This document shows, in pieces, positions 1 through 7,429 of a DNA stretch of 64,000 nucleotides. The number at the start of each line of letters is the position of its first letter. Positions within the stretch are counted from its first letter, which is position 1. The notes under the pieces are model-generated. The model did not search any database. It was not told where the DNA came from and saw only the letters and a program-made list of their open reading frames with translations. This DNA comes from Pseudomonas fulva 12-X (GTDB lineage Bacteria > Pseudomonadota > Gammaproteobacteria > Pseudomonadales > Pseudomonadaceae): NCBI RefSeq assembly GCF_000213805.1, contig NC_015556.1, positions 496,001 to 560,000 on the forward strand, written 5' to 3'. Both the position numbers and the translations under genes were made by a program.

Positions 1-398
1 TCCATCTTGCTTTTCGTGCCCTGCCACTTCATCAGCGACAGACCGCCTTTGCCGCGCAGGTGGTAGGCCGCCGTGGCCAGTGTCTGCCGCCGCGGACCGA
101 GAATGGTCAGCTCGGCGCTGGACATATAAGGCGCCATGTCCCACGAGCGCCGCGCCGTATACCGCACCACGTACGGGCACTGGTCCCATGGAATCGTCGA
201 ATATTGCTGGATGGTGATGCCGTGCCGGGCGAAGCCCTGCTGCAGCACCGGTACGAAATCGCTGACCATGACCTTGGGATTTTCTTCGATACACATGGTG
301 GTCGGCGCGCTTTGCAGTGGCGTGACGCGAACCGAGGTGCAGGCGGCCAGGCCTAGCGCCAGAACCGAGAGGGAAAGCGCGGATAGAGCTTTGGACAT
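1..398 (-). CDS. Small outer-membrane lipoprotein, Sbal_3080-like (C-terminus cut by window edge)
   Basis: The reading frame starts at an ATG at 398 on the minus strand and is still open at base 1, so the C-terminus lies outside the window. The first 20 residues form a lipoprotein signal peptide with lipobox LAAC. The mature part has the conserved stretches CIEENPKVMVSDF, YTARRSWDMAPY and LRGKGGLSLMKWQGTKSK, which I recognise from the Sbal_3080 family of small lipoproteins. No biochemical function is known to me. It lies just past the terminator at 419-443 that closes the APE operon, so it is probably transcribed separately. Confidence 0.7.
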   Translation of the reverse strand, partial: MSKALSALSLSVLALGLAACTSVRVTPLQSAPTTMCIEENPKVMVSDFVPVLQQGFARHGITIQQYSTIPWDQCPYVVRYTARRSWDMAPYMSSAELTILGPRRQTLATAAYHLRGKGGLSLMKWQGTKSKM

Positions 399-418
399 GC
401 TGAGCAACTTCCTTGTGA

Positions 419-443
419 TGAAAAAGCCGCCCGCAGGCGGCTT
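419..443 (-). terminator. Intrinsic terminator at the end of the APE operon
   Basis: Read on the minus strand, the stem GCCGCC-TGCG-GGCGGC is followed directly by TTTTT. It lies 23 bases past the stop codon of the 146-aa gene and before the next start codon. It plausibly ends the long APE transcript. Confidence 0.8.
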
Positions 444-465
444 GTTTGGCAGGGGAAGCAGGCGC

Positions 466-906
466 TTACTTGACGCTCGCGTACTTACCCTTCAGCGCGA
501 CGCCCGCCATGATGGCGCCGGCGTGGCATTCGAACTTGCTGTTGTCGCGGTATTCCTGGTTCTTGTAGTTGCTGGCCAGGTCGACCACGGCGTTGGCGCC
601 GGCGGCCTTGGCCGAGTTCTGCAGCTTGATCAGCGCCGATTGCAGCACCCAGCGGCAGGCTTCTTCGTCGGTCTTGTTGAAGGCGTTGGTCTTCTGGCTG
701 GTGGTGACGTTGGCGTTGATGATCTTGGCGCCGGCCGGGGTCTTGTTCAGGTAGAACTTCACCGAGCCGTCCAGGCGACCGGCCTGGGTGGCTTCGTTGA
801 CCACCGACTGGAAGTCCAGGAAGTGGGCGGTGTCACGGGCCTGGCTGACGGCGGGCAGCAGGGCGGCGGTAAGCAGAGCAGCAGCGGTCAAGCGTTTCGC
901 ATTCAT
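466..906 (-). CDS. Small secreted protein, often mislabelled excinuclease ATPase subunit
   Basis: A 146-aa protein with a Sec signal peptide ending near SQA-RD (residue 23). The mature domain has one Cys near GANAV (EEACRW), the YbjQ-like stretch AKAAGANAVVDL and a second Cys at SKFECHAGAIMAG. Close relatives carry the misleading name excinuclease ATPase subunit, but there is no Walker motif and nothing suggests DNA repair. I see a periplasmic protein with two cysteines that could form a disulfide. It starts 18 bases after the preceding lipoprotein gene and comes before the operon terminator, so it is probably the last gene of the APE transcript. Confidence 0.75.
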   Translation of the reverse strand: MNAKRLTAAALLTAALLPAVSQARDTAHFLDFQSVVNEATQAGRLDGSVKFYLNKTPAGAKIINANVTTSQKTNAFNKTDEEACRWVLQSALIKLQNSAKAAGANAVVDLASNYKNQEYRDNSKFECHAGAIMAGVALKGKYASVK

Positions 907-924
907 CGGTTTTCTCCTGGGGTG

Positions 925-1329
925 TCACTGGGTCTTGGAAAGGGAAGGACGGCGCAGTTCCTGCTGGATGGTGCGGTCGAGCGTGCGCACCCACTTGTTG
1001 TAGGCGCGGTGGATCTTGCCGTCGCGATAGCCGAGATTCTGGCTGTCGCGGTACTGGATCGCGTAAGTCGAGGCCGTGTAGGGAATGGTGATGTCGGCCT
1101 GGTGCCCGCGGCGCGTGTACTGCGCCATGATCTGCCCGCGGTCGGCGCGCTCTACTGTCCACTGGCGGCGCTGCAGGGCGGTGAGGACCGCACGGCGCAT
1201 GTCGTCCTCGCTCACCGTCACGCTGGCAGGTGCGCTGCTGTTGATGTTCATCAGCGGTTTCGAGGTGCAGGCGGTAATGCCCAGCAAGAGCGCGGCGAGT
1301 AGGGCGAAGCGGTTGAAACGAGACATCAT
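925..1329 (-). CDS. Small lipoprotein of unknown function downstream of apeR
   Basis: A 134-aa protein with an N-terminal hydrophobic segment and lipobox ITAC (Cys21), so a predicted lipoprotein. The mature part has the pattern DDMRRAVLTALQRRQWTVE followed by alternating strands (GQIMAQYTRR, ADITIPYTAS), which suggests a small alpha/beta domain. It begins 24 bases after the apeR stop on the same strand, so it is probably cotranscribed with the APE genes. Whether it acts in pigment deposition or is merely a neighbour cannot be told from sequence. Confidence 0.7.
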   Translation of the reverse strand: MMSRFNRFALLAALLLGITACTSKPLMNINSSAPASVTVSEDDMRRAVLTALQRRQWTVERADRGQIMAQYTRRGHQADITIPYTASTYAIQYRDSQNLGYRDGKIHRAYNKWVRTLDRTIQQELRRPSLSKTQ

Positions 1330-1353
1330 CCTTGGTCCTTGTCTTGAGAGAAA

Positions 1354-2580
1354 TCAGCGCCAGCGGCGGAAGATCAGCGAGGTGTTGACCCCGCCAAAGG
1401 CGAAATTGTTGTTCATCACGTACTCGTGGCTCATCTCGCGGAACTCGCCGCGCAGATAATCCAGCTCGCCGCAGGCCGGGTCGATGTGATCCAGGTTGAG
1501 GGTGTGCACGTAGCTGTCGCGGTTGAGCATCTCGATGCTGAACCAGGACTCCAGCGCGCCGCAGGCGCCCAGGGTGTGGCCGAAGTAGCTCTTCTGCGAG
1601 CTGATCGGCATGCGCGCACCGAACAGGCTGCTGGTGGCCTGGGTTTCGGCGACGTCGCCCTGTTCGGTGGCGGTGCCGTGGCCGTTGACGTAGCCGATGG
1701 CGTCGGGTGCCAGGGCAGCGTCTTCCAGGGCCAGTTCCATGGCCCGGCGCATGGTGGCCTGCACCGGTTTGGTGGCGTGCTGGCCGTCGGCATTGCAGCC
1801 GAAGCCGACGATCTCGGCGTGGATGGTCGCGCCACGCGCCAGGGCGTGCTCCAGCTCCTCGAGCACCAGCATGCCGGCGCCTTCACCGATCACCAGGCCG
1901 TCGCGGCCGCTGTCGTAGGGGCGCGGGCTGGTGTGCGGCGCATCGTTCTTCAGGCTGGTGGCGTACAGCGCATCGAACACCATGGCTTCGGTCGGGCACA
2001 GCTCCTCGGCGCCGCCGGCGAGCATCAGCGGCAGGCGGCCGAACTTGATCGCCTCGTACGCGTAGCCGATGCCCTGGCTGCCGCTGGTGCAGGCGCTGGA
2101 GGTGGGGATCAGCCGGCCGGTGAGGCCGAAGAAGATGCTGATGTTGGCCGCCGTGGTGTGCGGCATCATGCGGATGTAGGAGTTGGCGTTGAGGCCGTCG
2201 GCCACCGAATTGAGCAGCATGTTGCCGAACGCCTTGATCTCGTCGGTGCTGCCGGTGGACGAGCCGCAGGCCACGCCCATGCGCCCATCCTTGATGCTTT
2301 CGTCTTCGAGCAGGCCGGCGTGGGCCAGGGCGCGCTCGGCGGCGTACACCGACAGGCGCGACACGCGGCCCATGCTGCGCAACTGCTTGCGGGTCCAGTG
2401 GGTGGGCACGACGAAGTCGTCGACCGGGCCGCCCAGGCGGGTGTTCAGCTCGCTGAAGCGATCCCACTCGTGCATCACGCGGATGCCGCTGCGGTTGGCG
2501 CGGAAGTTCGCTGCGATGCTGTCCCAGCTGTCGCCCAGGGAGGTAATGCCGGCCATGCCGGTAACGACTACGCGTTTCAT
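1354..2580 (-). CDS. apeR: Beta-ketoacyl-ACP synthase of the APE pathway (ApeR)
   Basis: A 408-aa KAS-II-type condensing enzyme. The catalytic triad is intact: Cys164 in SACTSGSQG, His301 in HGTATEQGD and His335 in GHTLGACGA. The C-terminal glycine-rich NNNFAFGGVNTSL motif is also present. It should perform decarboxylative Claisen condensation on ACP-bound intermediates in the cytoplasm. In characterised APE systems ApeR is an additional, non-essential KS beside the ApeO/ApeC pair. It starts 16 bases after the apeQ stop. A role in chain initiation or in making the acyl part of the final lipid is possible but not shown. Confidence 0.92.
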   Translation of the reverse strand: MKRVVVTGMAGITSLGDSWDSIAANFRANRSGIRVMHEWDRFSELNTRLGGPVDDFVVPTHWTRKQLRSMGRVSRLSVYAAERALAHAGLLEDESIKDGRMGVACGSSTGSTDEIKAFGNMLLNSVADGLNANSYIRMMPHTTAANISIFFGLTGRLIPTSSACTSGSQGIGYAYEAIKFGRLPLMLAGGAEELCPTEAMVFDALYATSLKNDAPHTSPRPYDSGRDGLVIGEGAGMLVLEELEHALARGATIHAEIVGFGCNADGQHATKPVQATMRRAMELALEDAALAPDAIGYVNGHGTATEQGDVAETQATSSLFGARMPISSQKSYFGHTLGACGALESWFSIEMLNRDSYVHTLNLDHIDPACGELDYLRGEFREMSHEYVMNNNFAFGGVNTSLIFRRWR

Positions 2581-2596
2581 GCCACTTCGCTCTCTT

Positions 2597-3325
2597 TCAA
2601 CACAGACCGCCGTTCACGGCGATCACCTGGCGGGTGATGTAGGCCGCCTCTTCGGACATCAGAAAATTCACCGTGCCGGCCACTTCTTCCGGGGTGCCCA
2701 TGCGCGCGGCCGGCACCATCTTGAGGATCTCCTCGAGCGGTACGTGCTCGTCGAGAATCTCGGTATCGATCAGCCCCGGCGCCACGCAGTTGACGGTGAT
2801 CTTGCGCTTGCCCAGCTCGATCGCCAGCGCCTTGGCGGCGCCGATGATGCCGGCTTTCGAGGCGCTGTAGTTGACCTGGCCGCGGTTGCCGATCAGCCCG
2901 GAAACCGAGGTGATGCAGACGATACGCCCTGGCTTGCGGCGACGCACCATCGGCATGGTCAGCGGGTGCAGCACGTTGTAGAAACCATCCAGATTTGTGC
3001 GCAGCACCACATCCCAGTCTTCCTCGCCGAGGGCCGGGAAGGCGCCATCGCGGGTCAGCCCGGCGTTGCACACCACGCCGTAGTAGGCGCCGTGGCTTTC
3101 CACGTCGGCTTCCAGGGCGTTGCGGCAGGTTGCCCGATCGGCCACGTCGAACTGCAGGATGCGCGCCTTCTGGCCCATGGCCTCGATCTCGCGTTGCACC
3201 GCTTCGGCCTCGTCGCGGCGCGAGCGGCAATGCAGCACCAGGTCGAAACCGGCGCGCGCCAGGCGCAGGGCAATGGCGCGGCCGATACCGCGGCTCGATC
3301 CGGTGACCAGAATGGTCTCGCTCAT
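2597..3325 (-). CDS. apeQ: 3-ketoacyl-ACP reductase of the APE pathway (ApeQ, FabG-like)
   Basis: A 242-aa short-chain dehydrogenase. The Rossmann motif TGSSRGIG sits at residues 8-15, NAG at 87-89, and the catalytic residues are Asn111, Ser140, Tyr153 and Lys157 (YSASK). The end is EAAYITRQVIAVNGG, typical of FabG. It reduces the beta-keto group of the growing polyenoyl-ACP with NADPH before dehydration. Its ATG shares one base with the apeP stop (TAATG), so translation is coupled to the dehydratase. Confidence 0.93.
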   Translation of the reverse strand: MSETILVTGSSRGIGRAIALRLARAGFDLVLHCRSRRDEAEAVQREIEAMGQKARILQFDVADRATCRNALEADVESHGAYYGVVCNAGLTRDGAFPALGEEDWDVVLRTNLDGFYNVLHPLTMPMVRRRKPGRIVCITSVSGLIGNRGQVNYSASKAGIIGAAKALAIELGKRKITVNCVAPGLIDTEILDEHVPLEEILKMVPAARMGTPEEVAGTVNFLMSEEAAYITRQVIAVNGGLC

Positions 3326-3789
3326 TAAGACGGCTCCTGAAGTGGGGGTTCTTGGATATAGGTGGACACGTCACGGGGCTGGAACACGTTGAGCCGCGCC
3401 TCGACCAGAATGCCCGGGCCTTCGAGACGGCATTCGAACACGCACATGCCGTTTTCGTCCTGCAGGGACCGGTTGGCGTGGATCAGCAGGGTACTGCCGG
3501 CCGGGAAGCGGTCGACGTTGCAGCTGAAGTTGCGGGTGCCGAGCAGAAAGCCCAGCTCCACCGGCAGGCCTTGTTCACGGGCATGGCAACCGGCGAAGGC
3601 GGCCACGCTCTGGGCCATCAGCTCGATGCCGACCGAGGCGGGCAGGCTGCCGTCGGCCTGGCTGAACAGGCCGTTCGGGCGCACTACCAGGCGGGTGTCG
3701 ATGTGGTCGGCGCCGAACGCCAGCACCTCGTCGATCAGAATCATGTCGCCAGCGTGGGGCACCAGCTCGACGACGGGCCAGACACTCAC
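3325..3789 (-). CDS. apeP: Beta-hydroxyacyl-ACP dehydratase subunit (ApeP, hot-dog fold)
   Basis: A 154-aa FabZ-like hot-dog protein. The start is a GTG whose bases overlap the apeO stop (GTGA); the frame runs further upstream, but only antisense to apeO coding. The motif VELVPHAGDMILIDE carries the expected catalytic His12, and the hot-dog helix SVGIELMAQSVAAFAG carries the acidic residue. In studied APE systems ApeP pairs with ApeI to dehydrate beta-hydroxyacyl-ACP to the trans-enoyl form. Here the ApeI partner is the C-terminal domain of the ligase at 15204-16862. Confidence 0.9.
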   Translation of the reverse strand: MSVWPVVELVPHAGDMILIDEVLAFGADHIDTRLVVRPNGLFSQADGSLPASVGIELMAQSVAAFAGCHAREQGLPVELGFLLGTRNFSCNVDRFPAGSTLLIHANRSLQDENGMCVFECRLEGPGILVEARLNVFQPRDVSTYIQEPPLQEPS

Positions 3790-4979
3790 GGCAGGTCTCC
3801 CAGGACTAATGAAATGTTGTTGCCGCCGAAGGCGAACGAATTGCTCATCAGATAACGCCGCTCGGCCGCAGGCAACTGCTCGCCGGAGCCGACCAGCTTG
3901 AGGCGCGGCAGCTGTGGATCGGCCTGGCCGTCCCAGACGTGCGGCGGCAGGCGCTTGTCGGCGTTGTACTCGCTCAGCGTCAGCCAGCAGAAGGCCGCTT
4001 CCAGCGCACCGGCGGCGCCCAGAGTGTGGCCGGTCAACGGCTTGCTCGACGAGCAGGGCACACCGGCTGGGAACAGCTGCGCTACCGCCAGGCTTTCCAT
4101 GGCGTCGTTGTGCGGCGTGGCGGTGCCGTGCAGGTTGAGGTAGCTGATCTGCTCGGCGGCTACCCCGGCGGCGGCCAGCGCCTGGCGCATCGCCTGCTGG
4201 GCACCGAGGCCCTCGGGATGCGGCGCGGAAATGTGGTGGGCGTCGGAGGTGGCGCCACCACCGAGCAGGCCGATGCCGGGGCCCTGTTCGGCGCGGGTCA
4301 TCAGAAACAGCGCGGCGGCCTCGCCGATGTTGATGCCGTGACGGTTGGCCGAGAACGGGTTGCAGCGCTCGTCGGACACCGCTTCCAGGCTGGCGAAGCC
4401 GTTCAGGGTCAGTTTGCACAGGCTGTCCACGCCGCCGCACAGCACCGCATCGCACACGCCCATGCGCAGCAGGCGCTGGGCGGCGAGCAGGGCGCGGCCG
4501 CTGGAGGTGCAGGCGGTGGACTGGCAATACGCCGGGCCAGTCAGGCCCAGCCAATCGGCCAGGAAATTGGCCGGCGCGGCGATCTCCTGGCGGCTGTAGC
4601 GGTAAGCATCCGGCAGCTCGCCGCTGTGCACGTACTCGGCGATGTGCTCCCCGGCCTCTGCGATGCCCGAGGTGCTGGTGCCAAGCACCACGGCGATGCG
4701 GCTGGCGCCGTAGGTGGCGATGGCGGCCTGGATATCGTCGTGGATTTCCAGAGCGGCGGCCAGCAGCAGACGGTTGTTGCGGCTCGCCGCCTGCTCGAGG
4801 CCTGCGGGCATTTCCGGCAGCGGCGCAGCCACCGCACCAACGGTCACGCTGCGCTCGGGGATCCAGCCGGCCTGGCGTTGCATGCCGCGGGTGTCACCGG
4901 CGAACAGCGCGTCGGCCACCGCCTGCTTGCCCTGGCCCAGGGCGCAGACCACGCCGAGGGCGTCGAGTCGAGCGATCAT
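3786..4979 (-). CDS. apeO: Main APE ketosynthase (ApeO)
   Basis: A 397-aa ketosynthase with intact Cys157 (STACTSSGRA), His284 (HGTATPHND) and His318 (GHTLGAAGA), ending in the NSFAFGGNN glycine-rich loop. In known APE pathways ApeO forms a heterodimer with the chain-length factor ApeC and carries out the iterative condensations with malonyl-ACP. ApeC here is encoded at 18693-19406, at the opposite end of the operon. The start codon overlaps the DUF3261 gene stop by four bases. Confidence 0.92.
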   Translation of the reverse strand: MIARLDALGVVCALGQGKQAVADALFAGDTRGMQRQAGWIPERSVTVGAVAAPLPEMPAGLEQAASRNNRLLLAAALEIHDDIQAAIATYGASRIAVVLGTSTSGIAEAGEHIAEYVHSGELPDAYRYSRQEIAAPANFLADWLGLTGPAYCQSTACTSSGRALLAAQRLLRMGVCDAVLCGGVDSLCKLTLNGFASLEAVSDERCNPFSANRHGINIGEAAALFLMTRAEQGPGIGLLGGGATSDAHHISAPHPEGLGAQQAMRQALAAAGVAAEQISYLNLHGTATPHNDAMESLAVAQLFPAGVPCSSSKPLTGHTLGAAGALEAAFCWLTLSEYNADKRLPPHVWDGQADPQLPRLKLVGSGEQLPAAERRYLMSNSFAFGGNNISLVLGDLP

Positions 4980-5455
4980 GGTTGCGTCTCCAGCGGGCGC
5001 ACGCGGTATTGCTGCGTGGCATTGCTCAGTTCGATGGCCTGCCCGGCGCCATAGCGGATGCGCCAGTCAGGGGCCAGCTGGCGCCCCTCAGCACCCTGGC
5101 GCCACTGCTTGCCGGCGTAGCGGGTGGCCAGCTGAGCGTCCGGGGTGAGGGCGAACAGCAGGGCGGCGAACAGCTCGCGGGCCGCGGGGTTGGGGGGCAG
5201 CAGGCCGTCATTGTGCCAGGCGCCGCCGGCCAGGGATTGCCGGGCCAGCGGGACGCCAAGGGGGTCGAACAGCGACCAGCGCAGGGCCTCGCCTTCGGCC
5301 TGGATCACCAGCAGCCAGTCCTGGCCATCGTCGGTGCTGACCTGCAGCGACATCGGCAGTGGCTGCGCCAGTTGCGGCGCGGTGGCGGGCAGCGGCGTGC
5401 GGGCGGCGCAGGCCGTCAGCAGCACAATGCAGGCGAGGGTCAGCAGGCGTTTCAT
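4976..5455 (-). CDS. DUF3261 lipoprotein, LolB-like (ApeN position)
   Basis: A 159-aa predicted lipoprotein with lipobox LTAC (Cys16). The mature sequence (LQVSTDDGQDWLLVIQ, LRWSLFDPLGVPLARQ, then strand-rich C-terminus) fits DUF3261, a family regularly found in APE clusters and reminiscent of LolB in its beta-rich lipoprotein layout. I infer that it receives the lipid-linked pigment at the outer membrane from the LolA-like protein encoded at 10887-11495. The ATG overlaps the methyltransferase stop (ATGA); the frame continues upstream of this but without signal peptide or ribosome site. Confidence 0.8.
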   Translation of the reverse strand: MKRLLTLACIVLLTACAARTPLPATAPQLAQPLPMSLQVSTDDGQDWLLVIQAEGEALRWSLFDPLGVPLARQSLAGGAWHNDGLLPPNPAARELFAALLFALTPDAQLATRYAGKQWRQGAEGRQLAPDWRIRYGAGQAIELSNATQQYRVRPLETQP

Positions 5456-6174
5456 ACGGGCTCCAGCGGTTTGCGCACCGCGGCGTTGACCAGGGTTTCG
5501 TTGCGCTGGCCGAACGGCTTGGCCTTGCGGATACCCCAGCGCTCCAGCAGGCCGAAGTCCTCCGAGCGGCTCCACCACAGGTACGGGTAGGAGACGTTGC
5601 GTTCGCTGAATTCGAAGCCCTGCTGGCGCAGCATGGCCAGGTATTCGTCGGCGCTCTTCTGCACTTCCATGGGGTGGCGGAACAGCCAGCGAATCACCCA
5701 GGTGTCGATGTAGTACTTGGTCGACTCGGCGAACAGCAGCAGGCCGCCGGGCTTGAGTACGCGCCAGAACTCGGCCAGCGCCTGCTCCTGCTCGACCAGA
5801 TGATGGAAGGTCTGGTGGCAGAAGACGATATCCACACTGGCGTCGGGCAACCTGATCGCCGCGCAGTCGCTGGCGATCAGTTGCACGTCCAGGCCCAGGC
5901 GCTCGGCCTCGGCGCCCGAGCACTCGAGGCTGTGCGGGTCGGCGTCCAGGCCGATGATGCGCGCCGGGCCGAAGGCGCGCTGCAGCAGGCCGAACGACTT
6001 GCCTTGGCCGCAGCCGGCATCCAGCAGCACCGGCGCGGCCGGCAGCGGGCCGTCGATCAGCCCGCGCAGGTCATCGATGGCCACGCGCAGCACATGGTGC
6101 TGCCACACGTGGCTGCGCAGGAACCAGAAACCGAAACCGGTTTCCTCGACGTAGGTGGATGCGGCGCGATCCAT
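5452..6174 (-). CDS. SAM-dependent methyltransferase of the APE cluster
   Basis: A 240-aa class I methyltransferase. Motif I is LLDAGCGQGKSFG; motif II is IIGLDADPH; the DASVDIVFCHQTFHHL and RVLKPGGLLLFAES stretches are classic for this fold. The start at 6174 is preceded by an AGGAG ribosome site, 10 bases past the previous stop; an in-frame ATG further upstream lies inside the flavoprotein gene. APE clusters often carry a methyltransferase that modifies the aryl head group or the carboxyl end. Substrate and position cannot be read from sequence. Confidence 0.88.
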   Translation of the reverse strand: MDRAASTYVEETGFGFWFLRSHVWQHHVLRVAIDDLRGLIDGPLPAAPVLLDAGCGQGKSFGLLQRAFGPARIIGLDADPHSLECSGAEAERLGLDVQLIASDCAAIRLPDASVDIVFCHQTFHHLVEQEQALAEFWRVLKPGGLLLFAESTKYYIDTWVIRWLFRHPMEVQKSADEYLAMLRQQGFEFSERNVSYPYLWWSRSEDFGLLERWGIRKAKPFGQRNETLVNAAVRKPLEPV

Positions 6175-6184
6175 CGCAATCTCC

Positions 6185-7429
6185 TCAGGCATTGGCGCAC
6201 ACTTCGGCGAGCACCCGCAGGCGGCGCTTGGGCTCGGCGACATAGGGGTTGCGCTGATCCCAGGCGTAGCCGGCGAGGATCGAGGCGATCATGGCGCGGA
6301 TATCCGGCGAGGCCTTGGGGTAGTAGATGACGTCCTGAAAGCTGCCGTCGTACCAGCCCTCGACATACACGCGGAAGGTGTCGACGCCGCGTTTGAGCGG
6401 GATGGCGAAGTCTTGTTCCCAATCCACGGTTTCGCCGCTCAGCTGGCGATGCAGCAGGTTGGCGGCCATGCTCGCCGAACGCATGGCGATGGTCACGCCC
6501 GAGCTGAATACCGGGTCGAGGAATTCGGCAGCGTTGCCCAGCAGTGCGAAGCCCTTGCCGTGCAGGGCCTTGACGTTGGCCGAGTAACCTTTGATCTCAC
6601 GCACCGGGGTGTCCCACACGGCATTGCCGAGCACCTTGGCCAGGCTTGGTGTTTCGGCGACGAACTGCTTGAGGGCGGCGTCCATGTCCTCGGGGTAGCC
6701 GTCGAAACGCTCGGCCAGGCCGACCACGCCCAGGGAGCAACGGCCGTTGCTGAACGGAATGGTCCAGAACCACACGTCACGCAGACTGGCGTGGGTGGTG
6801 ATGAGGATCTTCTCGCGGTCGAAGCCCGGGTGGTCGATGCGGTCTTCGATATGGGTGAACAGCGCCTTGCGCATCGGCAGGTTGGACGGCAGTTCCAGAT
6901 CCAGCAGGCGCGGCAGCAGGCGGCCGTAGCCGCTGGCGTCGAGCACGAAGGTGCAGCGCACCTGATACTCGTGGCCGTCGGTCAGACGGCGTACCGACAG
7001 CAACGGCTGCTCGCCGCTGAAGTCCACGGCGACGATTTCCTCTTCGTAGCGGATGGTCACGCCCTGGCGCTCTGCTTCGTCGGCCAGCACCTTGTCGAAA
7101 TCGGCGCGCTGCACCTGATAGGTCGAGCCGAAGCTCTTGGTGAAGGTTTCGCGGAAATCGAAGTCGGTGTAGCGATCACCCCAGGCGAAGGCCGCGCCGT
7201 GCTTGGTCTGGAAGCCCGCGGCGCGTACCGCGTCGATCATCCCGGCTTCCTCGACGAAGTCCAGGCAGTGCGACAGCAGGCTCTCGCCGATCGAGAAACG
7301 CGGGAAACGCTGGCGCTCGAGGATCAGCACCTCATGGCCCTTGCGCTTGAGGATGGCGGCGGCAATCGCGCCGGCCGGGCCGGCACCGGCTACGACGATC
7401 TGATGCTGTTGGACTTCAGGAGATTTCAT
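6185..7429 (-). CDS. FAD-dependent halogenase-like oxidoreductase
   Basis: A 414-aa flavoprotein. The N-terminal GAGPAG motif binds FAD, followed by RFSIGESLL. It also has hallmarks of flavin-dependent halogenases: WFWTIP (the WxWxIP signature that blocks monooxygenation), Lys76 in TKHGAAFAWG at the position of the halogenase lysine, and FLDPVFSSGVTIA typical of the phenol/pyrrole-halogenase branch. Xanthomonadins are brominated aryl polyenes, so ring or chain halogenation is plausible. Related non-halogenating oxidoreductases share some motifs, so activity is an inference. The gene overlaps the preceding membrane-protein gene by 14 bases. No flavin reductase partner is next to it. Confidence 0.8.
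   Translation of the reverse strand: MKSPEVQQHQIVVAGAGPAGAIAAAILKRKGHEVLILERQRFPRFSIGESLLSHCLDFVEEAGMIDAVRAAGFQTKHGAAFAWGDRYTDFDFRETFTKSFGSTYQVQRADFDKVLADEAERQGVTIRYEEEIVAVDFSGEQPLLSVRRLTDGHEYQVRCTFVLDASGYGRLLPRLLDLELPSNLPMRKALFTHIEDRIDHPGFDREKILITTHASLRDVWFWTIPFSNGRCSLGVVGLAERFDGYPEDMDAALKQFVAETPSLAKVLGNAVWDTPVREIKGYSANVKALHGKGFALLGNAAEFLDPVFSSGVTIAMRSASMAANLLHRQLSGETVDWEQDFAIPLKRGVDTFRVYVEGWYDGSFQDVIYYPKASPDIRAMIASILAGYAWDQRNPYVAEPKRRLRVLAEVCANA

Noticed and set aside
136..1302. A 388-codon open frame on the plus strand opposite the lipoprotein genes
   Set aside because: It is antisense to three genes with signal peptides and a terminator, has low-complexity Val/Gly/Ala composition and no ribosome site.
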